64,000 bases of DNA from Nitrospirillum amazonense (GTDB lineage Bacteria > Pseudomonadota > Alphaproteobacteria > Azospirillales > Azospirillaceae), in NCBI RefSeq assembly GCF_007828045.1, contig NZ_VITN01000005.1, positions 208,510 to 272,509 on the forward strand, written 5' to 3'. Under the pieces are notes generated by a model that saw nothing but the letters and a program-made list of their open reading frames with translations, was not told the origin of the DNA and did no database searches. The number at the start of each line of letters is the position of its first letter. The stretch's first letter is position 1. Of this stretch, positions 63,745 to 64,000 are shown one piece after another. Made by a program: the position numbers and the translations under genes.

Positions 63745-64000
63745 GACGGAAACTTTCGGATGACCGAGGCGTTGACAGTTGAACTGTAGCGGCCCGGATG
63801 CTGCGCCGCAACGCGACCCGAGCCCGGTTGAGGAAGCCCCCGGCGACGGGGCGTCCCCAGCCATGCCAAAAAAATCACGCACCTATGCGCCACCCCCTTG
63901 CATTCCCAAAAGTCGGCCCCAGACAGAGCGTTGACGGACCGGGGGCGGGGGCGTAATTGACTTCACATCCTATCCGCCCCCGGCGGTGCAACAATTCGGC

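Overview
The window is GC-rich chromosomal DNA from an alphaproteobacterium. The gene orders ctaC-ctaD-ctaB-coxF-ctaG-ctaE-DUF983-SURF1 followed by thrC-M16 peptidase, and mdh-sucCD-sucAB-lpdA, suggest Rhodospirillales, probably Azospirillaceae (Azospirillum/Nitrospirillum-like). This placement is inferred from gene content and synteny, since no database search was possible. I see no rRNA, tRNA, CRISPR array, insertion sequence or prophage. Most of the window is core metabolism.

Layout: 1-2068 is the 3' part of a type V autotransporter whose passenger carries 34-residue repeats. 2177-6022 holds a DUF2199 protein, a GNAT acetyltransferase, an M16 peptidase and threonine synthase. 6338-7485 is an overlapping pair of membrane-anchored coiled-coil proteins that look like diverged paralogues. 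7579-14449 encodes an aa3-type cytochrome c oxidase and its heme/copper assembly factors. 15033-23320 carries tldD, a DUF4287/DUF5655 protein, a small lipoprotein, gshA, rsmE, ubiA with a probable protein-lysine methyltransferase, and ubiD.

23335-30587 is the most accessory-like part: a small ribbon-helix-helix operon with an 18-bp palindrome, cutC, a ROK sugar kinase, a LacI-type regulator, and a polar amino-acid ABC transporter operon with an embedded cytosolic glycosylasparaginase. Together they fit uptake and cytosolic cleavage of GlcNAc-asparagine. The transporter operon is preceded by a candidate attenuator: a promoter, a four-stem RNA fold, and an intrinsic terminator ahead of the first gene.

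31131-40494 has tldE, an exported esterase-like hydrolase, a glycine-zipper protein, priA, a transaldolase-like aldolase, a DUF484 protein, xerC and a DUF2167 protein. 40567-50185 holds the TCA genes mdh, sucC, sucD, sucA, sucB and lpdA, all on the minus strand and divided by recognisable terminators. 50562-59711 has a DUF2336 protein, zapE, leuD, leuB, a pentapeptide-repeat protein, an Mpo1-like protein, asd and a thioredoxin-like protein. 59941-64000 has a CitE-like lyase, two tandem paralogous exported proteins with an internal duplication (one with an apparent frameshift in its signal peptide), and a GNAT protein. An interspersed repeat of about 85 bp occurs twice, at 33582 and 41986.
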